Source: UBA822 sp965249775 (GTDB taxonomy: Bacteria > Gemmatimonadota > Gemmatimonadetes > Longimicrobiales > Gaopeijiaceae). Taken from it: DNA of 64,000 nt. The notes beneath the pieces were generated by a model. That model searched no databases. It saw only the letters and a list, made by a program, of their open reading frames with translations, and was not told the origin of the DNA. Positions within the stretch are counted from its first letter, which is position 1, and each line of letters opens with the position of its first letter. The position numbers and the translations under genes are program-made. Below are positions 33,561 through 42,155 of this stretch, piece after piece. The stretch lies in contig OZ252253.1 of the NCBI GenBank assembly GCA_965249775.1, forward strand, positions 1,736,001 through 1,800,000. Direction: 5' to 3'.

Positions 33561-36329
33561 CTACTCGAACCGTAGCGCCTCGAGCGGATCCGTCCGGGAA
33601 GCTCGTAAAGCCGGCAGGTACGAGGCGACGAGCGCGACTGCAACCAACAGGGCCGCCACCACTCCGAACGTGACCGGGTCAGTGGCCTCAACCCCGTACA
33701 GCCACGAGGAGATGAGGCGCGTAAGTCCAATGGCGGCAACGAGTCCGATCGTGACGCCTGTGCCGGCCAGGATCATGCCCTGTCGCAGCACCATCCGACG
33801 GACATCACGATGGTTCGCCCCTAGCGCCATTCGCACGCCGATCTCTCGAGTGCGTTGACTCACGACGTACGAGATGACCCCGTAGATCCCGACCACGCCG
33901 AGTGCGAGCGCTACTGCGGCCGCGATGGCGAGCATGACTAGCAGGAACGATGTCTGCGCCATGGATTGAGCGAGGATGTCGTCGAGGGTACGGACTGCGT
34001 AGGGTGGGAGGTTGGGGTTTACTGCGCCGACCGCCGCCCGGATCTCGGGGAGCAAGCTGGCGGGTCTAGGCCGGCTCGTTCGGACCGCGAAGGTGATGAG
34101 CCGGAAAACGTGTAGGCCATCAGCACGCTGGTGCGGGGACCCCGGATATTCGCCCGGATGACGGCTCTGGGCGATAGGCCAGAAGACCACGTGGGGGGCG
34201 GGCAGACTGACGCCGTCTTCACGCACGTTTCCGGCCACACCGATGATCTCCCGCCATGTCGGGGGTCCGGCGGAATCGGGAAACCGGATCCGCTTGCCGA
34301 GGGCTGCTGCGGGGCTCCCCCATTTTTCCTCGGCGAAATTCGCGGTGACCATGGCCACCGGGGCCCGAGCGTGGATGTCCGACCATTCGATGGGACGCCC
34401 AGCGAGAAGCGGGATCTGCATGGTCTCGAAATAGCCCCCCGTGATCCACTTGCTCGGAAGATACTCCGAGGGAATGGCGGGAAAGTCCTCGACCCGGATG
34501 GAGCTGCCGAAGCCGCCGTCGTCCATGGTCAGGTTGGTCGACGCACCGACCGACGTAACGCCGGGGATCTCCTGGAGCCGGCGCCACATGTCCTCGTAGG
34601 TCAAGGCGACCTCGGCGTGGTCTTCGATTTCGCCCGAACCGATCCCGATCCGAAACGTCAGGACCTCTTCGGGATTCGAGAAGCCGGGATCCACGCTCCG
34701 CTGGGCCTGGAAGCTGCGGATCAAGAGCCCCGATCCGGTGAGCAGGACGAGCGCGAGGGCCATCTGCGCGACGACCAGCGTATTGCGCGCCCGGTGCCGC
34801 TCTGTGCCGGTGCTGCCACCGCGTCCGCCCTCCTTGAGCATGGACACCAGATCCAACCGACCTACGCCGAAGACCGGAGACAGCCCGAACAAGAGACCGG
34901 ACAGAAGTGAAATCCCCAGCGTGAACGCGAGCACCGTAGGATCCAACGAGATCTCGCCCATCCGGGGCAAGGTCTCCGGACCCATCCAGGTCAGAAGACG
35001 CACGCCGCCGAAGGCGAGGCCGAGGCCGGCCAGTCCTCCCATGAGCCCCAGCACCAAGCTCTCTAGGAGGAATTGACGGGCGATCCGGCCACGCGAGGCC
35101 CCCAGCGCTGTGCGGACCGCGACCTCCTGCCGACGGCCTTCGGACCGCACGAGGAAGAGGTTGGCCACGTTGGCGCACGCGATCAACAGGACGATCCCGA
35201 CGGTGCCCAGAAGCAGCCACAACATGTTGCCCATGTCTCCGACGTAATCCGGTTTCAGAGGACGGACGGAGGTAACCCACGGCGTCTCCTCGAGGCTGGC
35301 GAGCGTGGGTCCATTGGAAGACTGCGCCGCCCAGATGGGCACCATCCGCTCCAGGTCGGCGCTCGCCTGTTCGATGGTGGCGCCTGATGACAGTCGGGCG
35401 ATGACCGAATATTCGGGGAGCCTCTGAAGGTTGGCCCGATCCCACTGAGCCGCTACGTAGATCGAGGCATCCTCCTGCGGGAGCGTAAACTCGGGCGGTA
35501 GCACGCCGATGATCTCCACGGGGAAGCCGTACACATCTGGCGTCCGTCCAACGACGGCGGGATCGGCCCCGAACTGACGCTGCCAATAGGCATAGCTCAG
35601 CATGATGGTAAACGGGGCACCCGGGGAGACGTCCTCCTCAGTGAAGCGGCGACCGATCACAGGCTGAACACGAAGAAGCGAAAGGAGCCCGGCGGTCACC
35701 AACGTCGCAGACACTTGGTCGGGCGGGCCCAGGCCGCTGATCGTCACCTCAGTGTCTGAACCGCTAAAGAAGACGCCGATGTCCTCGAACACGCGATTCT
35801 CATCCCGGTACGTGAAGTACTGGTCCTGGTACAAGTTGTATCCGTTGCCGGTCCCGTTCCGGATTCTCACGAGCTCGTCGGGATCGTCGAAAGGCAGCGG
35901 CTTCAGAAGCACGCCGTTCACGACGGTGAAGATGGCCGTCGTGGCACCGATCCCGAGCGCTAGCGTGAGTATCGCCACGGTCGCGAATCCGGGGGCCTTG
36001 CGGAGGGTTCGAAGCGGCAAGCGCAGGTCGCGTAGGAGGCCCACCGCTGGAGACTCTTTGTCGCCTCCCAAGCCTCGAGGTGAGCCGCGGACCGGCGACC
36101 GTTTGGAGCGGCTCCGTAGAAGGAAGCGCACACCGACGTCCAGGGCGGAGATCCAATAACGGAGACCGGGGACCCGCGACCGCTGCTCGTACTTCTTATA
36201 CGCCGCATGGAGGTCACCCAGTATGTCCTCACGCACCCGCGGGTCTCGTAAGACGGCCGCTAGGAGCCGCTCCGGGATGCGCGGCGGGCCTCCGCCGATG
36301 TCGTTTAAGCCGTCCCTTCGATCGCTCAC
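33561..36329 (-). CDS. ADOP-type (MacB/FtsX-like) permease 1
   Basis: A 922-residue membrane protein of the acidobacterial duplicated orphan permease type. An N-terminal soluble prefix (IPERLLAAVLRDPRVREDIL) is followed by two MacB_PCD plus FtsX units: helices near ILTLALGIGATTAIFTVVNG, the middle block LLIACANVANLFLVRSEGRR and the C-terminal TREIGVRMALGANHRDVRRM. No ATPase domain is present. The GTG start overlaps the stop of the upstream PadR gene (GTGA) and has GGAGG in front. Such proteins may work with a separate ATPase or act as mechanotransmission-like exporters; the substrate is unknown. Confidence 0.85.
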   Translation of the reverse strand: MSDRRDGLNDIGGGPPRIPERLLAAVLRDPRVREDILGDLHAAYKKYEQRSRVPGLRYWISALDVGVRFLLRSRSKRSPVRGSPRGLGGDKESPAVGLLRDLRLPLRTLRKAPGFATVAILTLALGIGATTAIFTVVNGVLLKPLPFDDPDELVRIRNGTGNGYNLYQDQYFTYRDENRVFEDIGVFFSGSDTEVTISGLGPPDQVSATLVTAGLLSLLRVQPVIGRRFTEEDVSPGAPFTIMLSYAYWQRQFGADPAVVGRTPDVYGFPVEIIGVLPPEFTLPQEDASIYVAAQWDRANLQRLPEYSVIARLSSGATIEQASADLERMVPIWAAQSSNGPTLASLEETPWVTSVRPLKPDYVGDMGNMLWLLLGTVGIVLLIACANVANLFLVRSEGRRQEVAVRTALGASRGRIARQFLLESLVLGLMGGLAGLGLAFGGVRLLTWMGPETLPRMGEISLDPTVLAFTLGISLLSGLLFGLSPVFGVGRLDLVSMLKEGGRGGSTGTERHRARNTLVVAQMALALVLLTGSGLLIRSFQAQRSVDPGFSNPEEVLTFRIGIGSGEIEDHAEVALTYEDMWRRLQEIPGVTSVGASTNLTMDDGGFGSSIRVEDFPAIPSEYLPSKWITGGYFETMQIPLLAGRPIEWSDIHARAPVAMVTANFAEEKWGSPAAALGKRIRFPDSAGPPTWREIIGVAGNVREDGVSLPAPHVVFWPIAQSRHPGEYPGSPHQRADGLHVFRLITFAVRTSRPRPASLLPEIRAAVGAVNPNLPPYAVRTLDDILAQSMAQTSFLLVMLAIAAAVALALGVVGIYGVISYVVSQRTREIGVRMALGANHRDVRRMVLRQGMILAGTGVTIGLVAAIGLTRLISSWLYGVEATDPVTFGVVAALLVAVALVASYLPALRASRTDPLEALRFE

Positions 36330-36658
36330 CCTTCCTCCAGGATCGACTCCTGCCCCGTCCACAAATTGAAGAGCGCGCGACCCGACAGGCGTAGCGCTTC
36401 CCGACCCTGCGAGGTGACCGCGAAGTGACGCTTCGCACGACCGCCGCGCTCCGGCGTGGGGTCGCCCATTGTCCAAGTGACGTACCCCTTGGTGAGCAGC
36501 CGCTCAAGTGTCGTGTACATCGCGCCACGACTTACACGCCGTTGTGCTTGTGACATGATCTCTTCGCGGATCAGAATCCCTGGTGCATCGTTGCCCAGGC
36601 GCACGACCGCCAGAAGGATCATCTGCTCGAACTCGCCGAGAAAGCTGGGCTTGCTCAT
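36326..36658 (-). CDS. PadR-family transcriptional regulator 1
   Basis: A 110-residue winged-helix repressor (FEQMILLAVVRLGNDAPGI, GAMYTTLERLLTKGYVTW, RGGRAKRHFAVTSQGREAL). The ATG at 36658 has GAGGGA just upstream. It overlaps the permease gene by four bases and is probably autoregulated through the inverted repeat at 36671-36705, whose arms coincide with the predicted -10 and -35 boxes. PadR proteins respond to small hydrophobic or toxic ligands, which suggests that the permease exports such compounds. Confidence 0.88.
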   Translation of the reverse strand: MSKPSFLGEFEQMILLAVVRLGNDAPGILIREEIMSQAQRRVSRGAMYTTLERLLTKGYVTWTMGDPTPERGGRAKRHFAVTSQGREALRLSGRALFNLWTGQESILEEG

Positions 36659-36670
36659 CGTTCCCTCGGT

Positions 36671-36705
36671 CACATTGTAGACATATCGATTCGGGTTACA
36701 ATGTG
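36671..36705 (-). promoter_or_regulatory. Inverted-repeat operator covering the padR1 promoter
   Basis: CACATTGTA (36671-36679) and TACAATGTG (36697-36705) are perfect nine-base inverted arms, 17 bases apart. On the minus strand they contain TTGTAA and TACAAT, 16 bases apart, which would be the -35 and -10 of the padR1-permease operon. Binding of a PadR dimer here would block polymerase. The site lies 13 bases before the padR1 ATG. Confidence 0.6.
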
Positions 36706-36859
36706 GTCATATTCGCGGAAGCGCAAGAGGGGCACCCACTGAAGCACCAACAAGTGTACGCGAACGCCTGTCATGTCGTATAATGACGGTCGCGCTCCCC
36801 TGGCCTTGAGGCTTTGAGACGGGGGTAGTCGACCTCATCCCATTCGTGAGGAGGTAGAG

Positions 36860-38068
36860 ATGGGTCCGTTCCGCTCATTCATCCCAACCATTGGCATCGT
36901 GATCGGCCTCTGGGCCGCGCCCTCGGCCTCGGCCCAGGCGCCGGTCTACCAATCCGAGAGGGGACCCTACCGCGTCGCGACCGTCGTGGATGGTCTGCAG
37001 GACCCGTGGTCCATCGCCTTCCTCCCTGGGGGCGAGATGCTGGTCACGGAGAAGCCCGGGCGGCTGCGGATCGTGCGCGACGGGGTTCTCCAGCCGGAGC
37101 CCATTACGGGCACGCCAGAGGTCCGGTACCGGGGGCAGGGCGGCCTCATGGACGTGGTTCTCCACCCAGACTACGAGTCCAACGGGCTCATCTACCTCAG
37201 CTTCTCCAAGCCGAACGAAGACGGAAGCGAGGGTTCGACCGCCGTGATTCGAGGCAGACTCGAGGGCAACCGCCTGGACAATGTGGAGGAGATTTTCGAG
37301 GCGAAGGCGTGGAGTAGGACGGGAGGTCATTATGGATCCCGCTTGGCCTTCGACGCTCAAGGCTACCTCTTCATAACGGTTGGTGACCGGCAGGCGTCTC
37401 CGGCGATGGCAACTGCGTATCAGCACCCTGCCCAGGATCTGACCAACCATCAGGGAACGGTCATTCGCCTCCATGACGACGGAAGCGTCCCTGCGGACAA
37501 TCCGTTCGTGGGTCGAACCGACGCACTGCCCGAGATCTGGAGCTACGGCCACCGCAGCCCGCAGGGCCTCGCCATCCATCCGGAGACGGGTGACATCTTC
37601 GAGAGCGAGCACGGTCCCCAGGGCGGAGACGAGCTGAACCTCATCCTGCGGGGGCGGAACTATGGCTGGCCCGTCATCGGCTACGGCACGAACTATGGGG
37701 GAACCCGCCTCTTCTCGACGAGGGAGGTCCAAGGGATGGAACAGCCGCTCCAACACTTCACTCCTTCCATCGCCCCCTCGGGGTTGATGGTCTATACGGG
37801 CGACCGATTCCCGGAGTGGAAGAACAGCGTCTTCATGGGAGGAATGGCCCATCCACAGGTCGCCCGGCTGCCTCTGATGGGTGCTGGTGAGGGCGTGTAC
37901 GTGGGGAGGATGGAGCGGCCCCCGTTGATGTTCGGCTTCGGGCGCGTTCGAGCCATCACGCAAGGGCCGGACGGCTTGATCTACATCGCGATCGACGACC
38001 GCCGGGGCGGCGGCCTCACGCCGATCGTGCGCCTCGAGCCGGCGGATGGGACGCAGGTTGGAGGTTGA
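36860..38068 (+). CDS. Soluble aldose (glucose/sorbosone) dehydrogenase, PQQ-type
   Basis: A 402-residue secreted six-bladed propeller of the glucose/sorbosone dehydrogenase family. Signal peptide MGPFRSFIPTIGIVIGLWAAPSASA; family blocks LQDPWSIAFLPGGEMLVTEKPGRL, GQGGLMDVVLHPDY, IWSYGHRSPQGLAIHPETGDIFESEHGPQGGDELN and GRNYGWPVIGYG. It should oxidise aldoses with PQQ in the periplasm. GAGGAGG stands upstream of the ATG. It has no relation to the propellers at 577 and 3422 beyond the general fold. The stop overlaps the start of the small gene after it. Confidence 0.9.
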   Translation: MGPFRSFIPTIGIVIGLWAAPSASAQAPVYQSERGPYRVATVVDGLQDPWSIAFLPGGEMLVTEKPGRLRIVRDGVLQPEPITGTPEVRYRGQGGLMDVVLHPDYESNGLIYLSFSKPNEDGSEGSTAVIRGRLEGNRLDNVEEIFEAKAWSRTGGHYGSRLAFDAQGYLFITVGDRQASPAMATAYQHPAQDLTNHQGTVIRLHDDGSVPADNPFVGRTDALPEIWSYGHRSPQGLAIHPETGDIFESEHGPQGGDELNLILRGRNYGWPVIGYGTNYGGTRLFSTREVQGMEQPLQHFTPSIAPSGLMVYTGDRFPEWKNSVFMGGMAHPQVARLPLMGAGEGVYVGRMERPPLMFGFGRVRAITQGPDGLIYIAIDDRRGGGLTPIVRLEPADGTQVGG

Positions 38069-38265
38069 GCTTGAGAATCACGCTGGTCGTCATCTCAGTT
38101 CTTCTCCTCCTCACCGGGGCTGTCTGGATTCTGCAGGGGATCAACATCCTGCCCGGCTCGTTCATGACCGGCCAGATTGGATGGGCCTATGCCGGGATCG
38201 TAACGGCTCTAATCGGTGGCGGCCTGTTGTGGATCGCTTTGCGTGTCGGTGATCGCGCGGGCTGA
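38065..38265 (+). CDS. Small two-helix membrane protein
   Basis: A 66-residue protein that is nearly all membrane: helices at about 4-24 and 40-58, joined by a short loop (NILPGSFMTGQIGW). It starts on a TTG overlapping the stop of the dehydrogenase gene (TTGA), or on a second TTG two codons later. The layout resembles small proteins next to dehydrogenases in many high-GC bacteria, but I do not know a function. Confidence 0.6.
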   Translation: MSLRITLVVISVLLLLTGAVWILQGINILPGSFMTGQIGWAYAGIVTALIGGGLLWIALRVGDRAG

Positions 38266-38284
38266 GGCGGAGAGTGGGAACAGC

Positions 38285-41017
38285 CTACTCCTCCCGAAGC
38301 GTCGTGGCCGGGTCCACTGAGGCCGCACGTCGAGCGGGCATGTACATCGCGAGCAACGACGCGGCGATCACGCCCGTAGCGGCGAGCGAGAAAACGATCG
38401 GGTCGGTCGGGGCGACGCCGAAGAGAAGGCTCTCCAGGAATCGGGTTACGCCCACAGCCGCCGCGAGCCCAATCACCACCCCGATAGCGGCCAGGGCCAG
38501 TCCCCGTCCGAGCACCATGCGGATGACGACTTCGGCCGAGGCTCCCAGCGCCATGCGAACGCCCATCTCCCGAGTGCGCTGCGAGACCAGGTAAGCGATC
38601 ACTCCGTATAGGCCCATCATGGACAGCAACGCCCCAAGGCCTCCTGCCGTCACAAGGAGGAGAGCGCCGATCCGTTGCGGAAGCAGACGCCCCGCCACGA
38701 CGTCGGACATAGTACGGAGGCTGCCGATCGGGACGTTCGGGTCGATCGCGCGAAGCTCGTTTCGGATCTCGGCCAGCAAGGCCGGAGCCCGCCCAGGCCC
38801 AACGCGAGCCAGGAGCGTCGCCTCGGCACTCGGACGCTGGTCCAGAGACGCAAAGAAGGCAGGAAGAGCCTCTTCGCCGATGGTCCTATAGTTGGCATCG
38901 GCCACGATTCCAACCACTACGGCGTCGACCCCGCCCGTTCCCCCGAAGCGCATCGTGCCACCCAGAGGGTCTTGGCCACGCCAGAAACGTTCGGCAAACG
39001 CTTCGTTCACGATCGCGACTGGAGGAGCGCCCGCCACGTCCCGAAGATCGAACGCCCTGCCCTCCTCGATAGCCATCCCCAGCGTCTCGAAGAAGCCGGC
39101 GCTCACTCTGTAGAAGTCAAACTCCATGTCTTCCCCAGCCGCAGGCGTGTATCCACCCACCGCGACCCCCCGGCGCTGGACGGAACCGCCCAGTGGGAGG
39201 CGATTCGCAAGAGCGGTGCGCTCCACGTCCGGTCTTGCCTCGATTCTCGACCGTAGCTCGGCAAAGAAACGCATGGCCTCCTCCGGTCCGTACCCCTCCG
39301 GGGCGAGGCTCAGCGATACACTAGCTACGTCTTCCGTTTCGAATCCGACGTCCCACCTGGCCGCCGCCCGGACGCTTTGAATGAAGAGCCCGCCGCCCAC
39401 CAGCAGGACGAGCGATACAGAGACCTGAGCCACGACGAGCGCGTTGCGCGCGCTCAACCTTCGGCCACGTCCCAAGGTCGACCCATCGCTGTTGAGTATG
39501 GCAGCAATGTCCACCCGATACGCCTTCAACGCCGGTAGCAGACCTACGGCGATCATCGTCAAGACCGTCACCGCAAGGGAGAAGGCCAGAACACGCGGTC
39601 CAACGGACAAGTCGAAGGCAACGGAATCGTTGAAGACAGTGATACGCGTGCTAGAGACGACTCGTGCCAACAGCCACGCGAGCCCGAGTCCGCCCGCGCC
39701 GCCCACGGCGCCCAGCAGGAAGGACTCTACGACGGCGTGCCGGGCAACCCGCCCGCGGCTGGCACCCAAGGAGCTCCGAACCGCGATCTCGCGATGCCTT
39801 CCGGACCCTCGGACGAGCGTTATCGTCGCCACGTTGGCGCATGCGATGAGGAGAAGAAGAACCACCGCCGACACAAGAAGAGCCGTGAACAGGGCCACTA
39901 GGCCCGAGGCCTCTGGGGGTATCCCCTCGGGGGTGACCGACACCCGGCGAGACTCACCACGCACATCCGTCCAGGCTTCCGGATACTCTGAATGAAGCGC
40001 GGCCGCGACGGCATCGAGTTGCCCCTGCAGCGTCTCGATCGTCACGCCATCAGCCAGCCGCCCACGGATCAGCCTTCCCCGATTCCGTCGTGTCACGAAG
40101 TGGCTGTCGCCATTCATCAGGGCCTCGGTGGCAGGGGGGAGCCAGAGGTCGGGGAGGAGAGCGGGAATGACCCCCCCACTCCCCAACGAAGGGGGGGCGA
40201 TGCCGACGATCGTTATCGAGTGGCCTGAGATTCGTAGCTGACTCCCGAGGATCGCCGGATCCGATCCGAACATTCGGCTCCAGGTTCCGTGCCCGAGCAC
40301 CGCGACAGAAGCGCCTGAGTCCCACCGTCCCTCTTCGTCCGTGAACCAGCGCCCGGAGAAAGGCGTCGCCCCGAGCATGTCGAAGTAGTCGCCGCTGACC
40401 GACTCGGTCGACAGGATTCGCGTCACCCCGCGGTCGTCCACGACATTGGCGGATCCTGATCGGACCCCCGACGCGGCCTCCAGCGCCGGCGCCCCAGCGA
40501 TGAAGTCCACGAGGTCAGGGTAGGAGGAGCTGCCAAACTCGGGTCCGCTGAAGTCGGAAGTGTAGATCGCTACTAGGTCTTCGGGATCCTGAACATTAGC
40601 CGGAGGGCGAAAGAGGACCGCGTCCACCACGCTGAAGATCGCGGCGTTCGCCCCGATACCGAGGATGAGCGTCGCGAGCGCAACGATCGTGTAGGTGGGC
40701 GCATGCAGGAGCGACCGGATGGCCTGTTTGAGATCCATGCCGATGCCATCCAGCGAGGTCCCCTTTGTGCCGACCCCTCGGGCCTGTCGCTCCTCATGGG
40801 CGCCCGGGGTTGGCTCAGGACGGGAAAGCGGGGACTGCGAGAGCAAATCCCATGTCACCGCGAGATAGAGCCGCAGCAGGGTGATCTTACTCGGAGTCGG
40901 TCCGAGATCCTCCTTCATCTCGTCGAGGAGAGCGCCCAGCTCTCGGCCGTGGCGGTCACGGAACGAAGCCGGGAGACGCCGGAGAAGAAACGCGAAGTAG
41001 CGGTCAGGCTTCTTCAC
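38285..41017 (-). CDS. ADOP-type (MacB/FtsX-like) permease 2
   Basis: A 910-residue relative of permease 1. A soluble prefix (RRLPASFRDRHGRELGALLDEM) is followed by two MacB_PCD/FtsX units (ATLILGIGANAAIFSVVDAV, LLLIACANVATITLVRGSGR, QRTREMGVRMALGASAEVVI). Again no ATPase is present. Its GTG start overlaps the stop of padR2 by four bases. The same gene order and overlap at 36.3 kb, in an unrelated context, shows that the PadR-permease pair is a recurring module. The substrate is unknown. Confidence 0.85.
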   Translation of the reverse strand: MKKPDRYFAFLLRRLPASFRDRHGRELGALLDEMKEDLGPTPSKITLLRLYLAVTWDLLSQSPLSRPEPTPGAHEERQARGVGTKGTSLDGIGMDLKQAIRSLLHAPTYTIVALATLILGIGANAAIFSVVDAVLFRPPANVQDPEDLVAIYTSDFSGPEFGSSSYPDLVDFIAGAPALEAASGVRSGSANVVDDRGVTRILSTESVSGDYFDMLGATPFSGRWFTDEEGRWDSGASVAVLGHGTWSRMFGSDPAILGSQLRISGHSITIVGIAPPSLGSGGVIPALLPDLWLPPATEALMNGDSHFVTRRNRGRLIRGRLADGVTIETLQGQLDAVAAALHSEYPEAWTDVRGESRRVSVTPEGIPPEASGLVALFTALLVSAVVLLLLIACANVATITLVRGSGRHREIAVRSSLGASRGRVARHAVVESFLLGAVGGAGGLGLAWLLARVVSSTRITVFNDSVAFDLSVGPRVLAFSLAVTVLTMIAVGLLPALKAYRVDIAAILNSDGSTLGRGRRLSARNALVVAQVSVSLVLLVGGGLFIQSVRAAARWDVGFETEDVASVSLSLAPEGYGPEEAMRFFAELRSRIEARPDVERTALANRLPLGGSVQRRGVAVGGYTPAAGEDMEFDFYRVSAGFFETLGMAIEEGRAFDLRDVAGAPPVAIVNEAFAERFWRGQDPLGGTMRFGGTGGVDAVVVGIVADANYRTIGEEALPAFFASLDQRPSAEATLLARVGPGRAPALLAEIRNELRAIDPNVPIGSLRTMSDVVAGRLLPQRIGALLLVTAGGLGALLSMMGLYGVIAYLVSQRTREMGVRMALGASAEVVIRMVLGRGLALAAIGVVIGLAAAVGVTRFLESLLFGVAPTDPIVFSLAATGVIAASLLAMYMPARRAASVDPATTLREE

Positions 41018-41334
41018 GACACACTGCCCGTCTTCAGAGCATCGTGCGCCATGCGCGCGACGGCCTCGAGAGCCTCCGCCTCGGCAGCTAGAGCTCGACG
41101 TCCCTCAGGCGTGATTCCGTAGTAGCGACGTCTTTCGTTGTGCTGGGCCACGTCGGGCTCTGGAAGCTCTTCGATGAGGCCACGGGCGGCGAGCTCGTCC
41201 AGGCTGCGATAGAGGGTGACCGGGTAGATCCTGACCTCCCCCTGTGTCTTGTCGGTGACCCGTCGCTGAATCTCCGCCCCGTGGCAGGGGGCCTCAGCTA
41301 CAACGAGCATGATGTGGAACCATGGTCTCTTCAT
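41014..41334 (-). CDS. PadR-family transcriptional regulator 2
   Basis: A 106-residue winged-helix protein (WFHIMLVVAEAPCHGAEIQRRV, PVTLYRSLDELAARGLIEEL, NERRRYYGITPEGRRAL). The start at 41334 is set by homology; the frame is open to 41448 but upstream codons run through the operator region. It is only loosely similar to PadR 1. It is expected to repress its own operon through the inverted repeat at 41380-41414. Confidence 0.88.
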   Translation of the reverse strand: MKRPWFHIMLVVAEAPCHGAEIQRRVTDKTQGEVRIYPVTLYRSLDELAARGLIEELPEPDVAQHNERRRYYGITPEGRRALAAEAEALEAVARMAHDALKTGSVS

Positions 41335-41379
41335 CCCCGCCTCCGCGCCGTCTGTGTCTGTCACCAGGCATCTTGATTG

Positions 41380-41414
41380 GTAAATACGATTTGATAGTAA
41401 CGCATAGTATTTAC
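41380..41414 (-). promoter_or_regulatory. Inverted-repeat operator candidate upstream of padR2
   Basis: GTAAATAC (41380-41387) and GTATTTAC (41407-41414) are perfect eight-base inverted arms separated by 19 bases, 45 bases before the padR2 start. The arm sequence differs from that at padR1 (ACATTGTA type), which would keep the two regulators from cross-talking. The A+T-rich block probably also holds the promoter. Confidence 0.5.
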
Positions 41415-41446
41415 TGCCACAAGCCGGATACCACCTGTATAAAGAC

Positions 41447-41480
41447 ATCCCCCTGCGGCCGCTCAGGGCCGCAGGGGGAT
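41447..41480 (-). terminator. Strong hairpin ending the 41509-42073 gene pair
   Basis: ATCCCCCTGCGGCC (41447-41460) and GGCCGCAGGGGGAT (41467-41480) pair perfectly over 14 bases with a six-base loop. Read on the minus strand it lies 28 bases after the last stop codon and is followed by GTCTTTATA, a weak T tract. Confidence 0.7.
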
Positions 41481-41508
41481 GGTCGAGCCTGGTGGACTCG
41501 GGAAAACC

Positions 41509-41646
41509 CTACTGGTTGTCGTCCTGCTGGGCCGCCGGACGGCCCTCGTTCTTGTGCTCCCTCCGCGCCTTGCGAATCACATAGAGCGAATGGATGATGA
41601 TGCCTACAATTGCGACCCAAAAAAGGGCCAGGACTCCCCTGCTCAT
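41509..41646 (-). CDS. Small single-span membrane protein
   Basis: A 45-residue protein: MSRGVLALFWVAIVGIIIHS is a membrane helix and a strongly charged C-terminal tail follows (YVIRKARREHKNEG). GAGG lies six bases before the ATG, and the upstream gene ends two bases before it, so the two are cotranslated. The function is unknown. Confidence 0.55.
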   Translation of the reverse strand: MSRGVLALFWVAIVGIIIHSLYVIRKARREHKNEGRPAAQQDDNQ

Positions 41647-41647
41647 A

Positions 41648-42073
41648 TCAGGCCTCGCAATCGATGTCAGCTTCCAGCCCTTTGAGTTTTCCTTCGCAGT
41701 AACATTTTCGCGCAATCAAAAGGGCACCGGCCATTACCAGGTATGCCCCTCCGAGAACTGTGCCGGTGTGCCAACCCGGTCTCTTTCTAAAGGCATAGAG
41801 AGCCGCAACTAAGGCCAAGCTGGCTCCTGCGGCCATAACGTTCACGGCGTGACAGTCACCCTCAACCACTGAGCAGCCGTCCATAGCGGGAGCGGGAGCC
41901 TCGGCGTGAGGCAGGGCCTCGGCTGAAACTGGTTCCGCTCGTGCGGGACTCGCTCCGAGGAAAGCGAAAGAGAGAACCAGGACGACTATCCATCCATGCT
42001 TAATCAAGACCGGGCTGGGTCCTTTGAAGAGCGTCCCCACAGTGCACCTCTCTAGTGAAGGAAAACGGATCAC
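41648..42073 (-). CDS. Small Cys-containing membrane protein
   Basis: A 141-residue protein with a signal sequence or first helix at about 25-45 (WIVVLVLSFAFLGASPARA), an exported segment with a Cys pair (MDGCSVVEGDCHAV), and two further helices at about 78-95 and 102-120. It ends with four acidic or Cys residues around RKCYCEGKLKG. It is first in a two-gene operon ended by the hairpin at 41447. I do not recognise it; the cysteines could form a disulfide or a metal site outside the membrane. Confidence 0.55.
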   Translation of the reverse strand: MIRFPSLERCTVGTLFKGPSPVLIKHGWIVVLVLSFAFLGASPARAEPVSAEALPHAEAPAPAMDGCSVVEGDCHAVNVMAAGASLALVAALYAFRKRPGWHTGTVLGGAYLVMAGALLIARKCYCEGKLKGLEADIDCEA

Positions 42074-42155
42074 GCCAAGAGAGTAGGGCTACCAGATGGG
42101 CTTGTGGATGGCTGGATGGGACAACCTTACGGCAGACGGCGGAGAAGCTGAGGGG

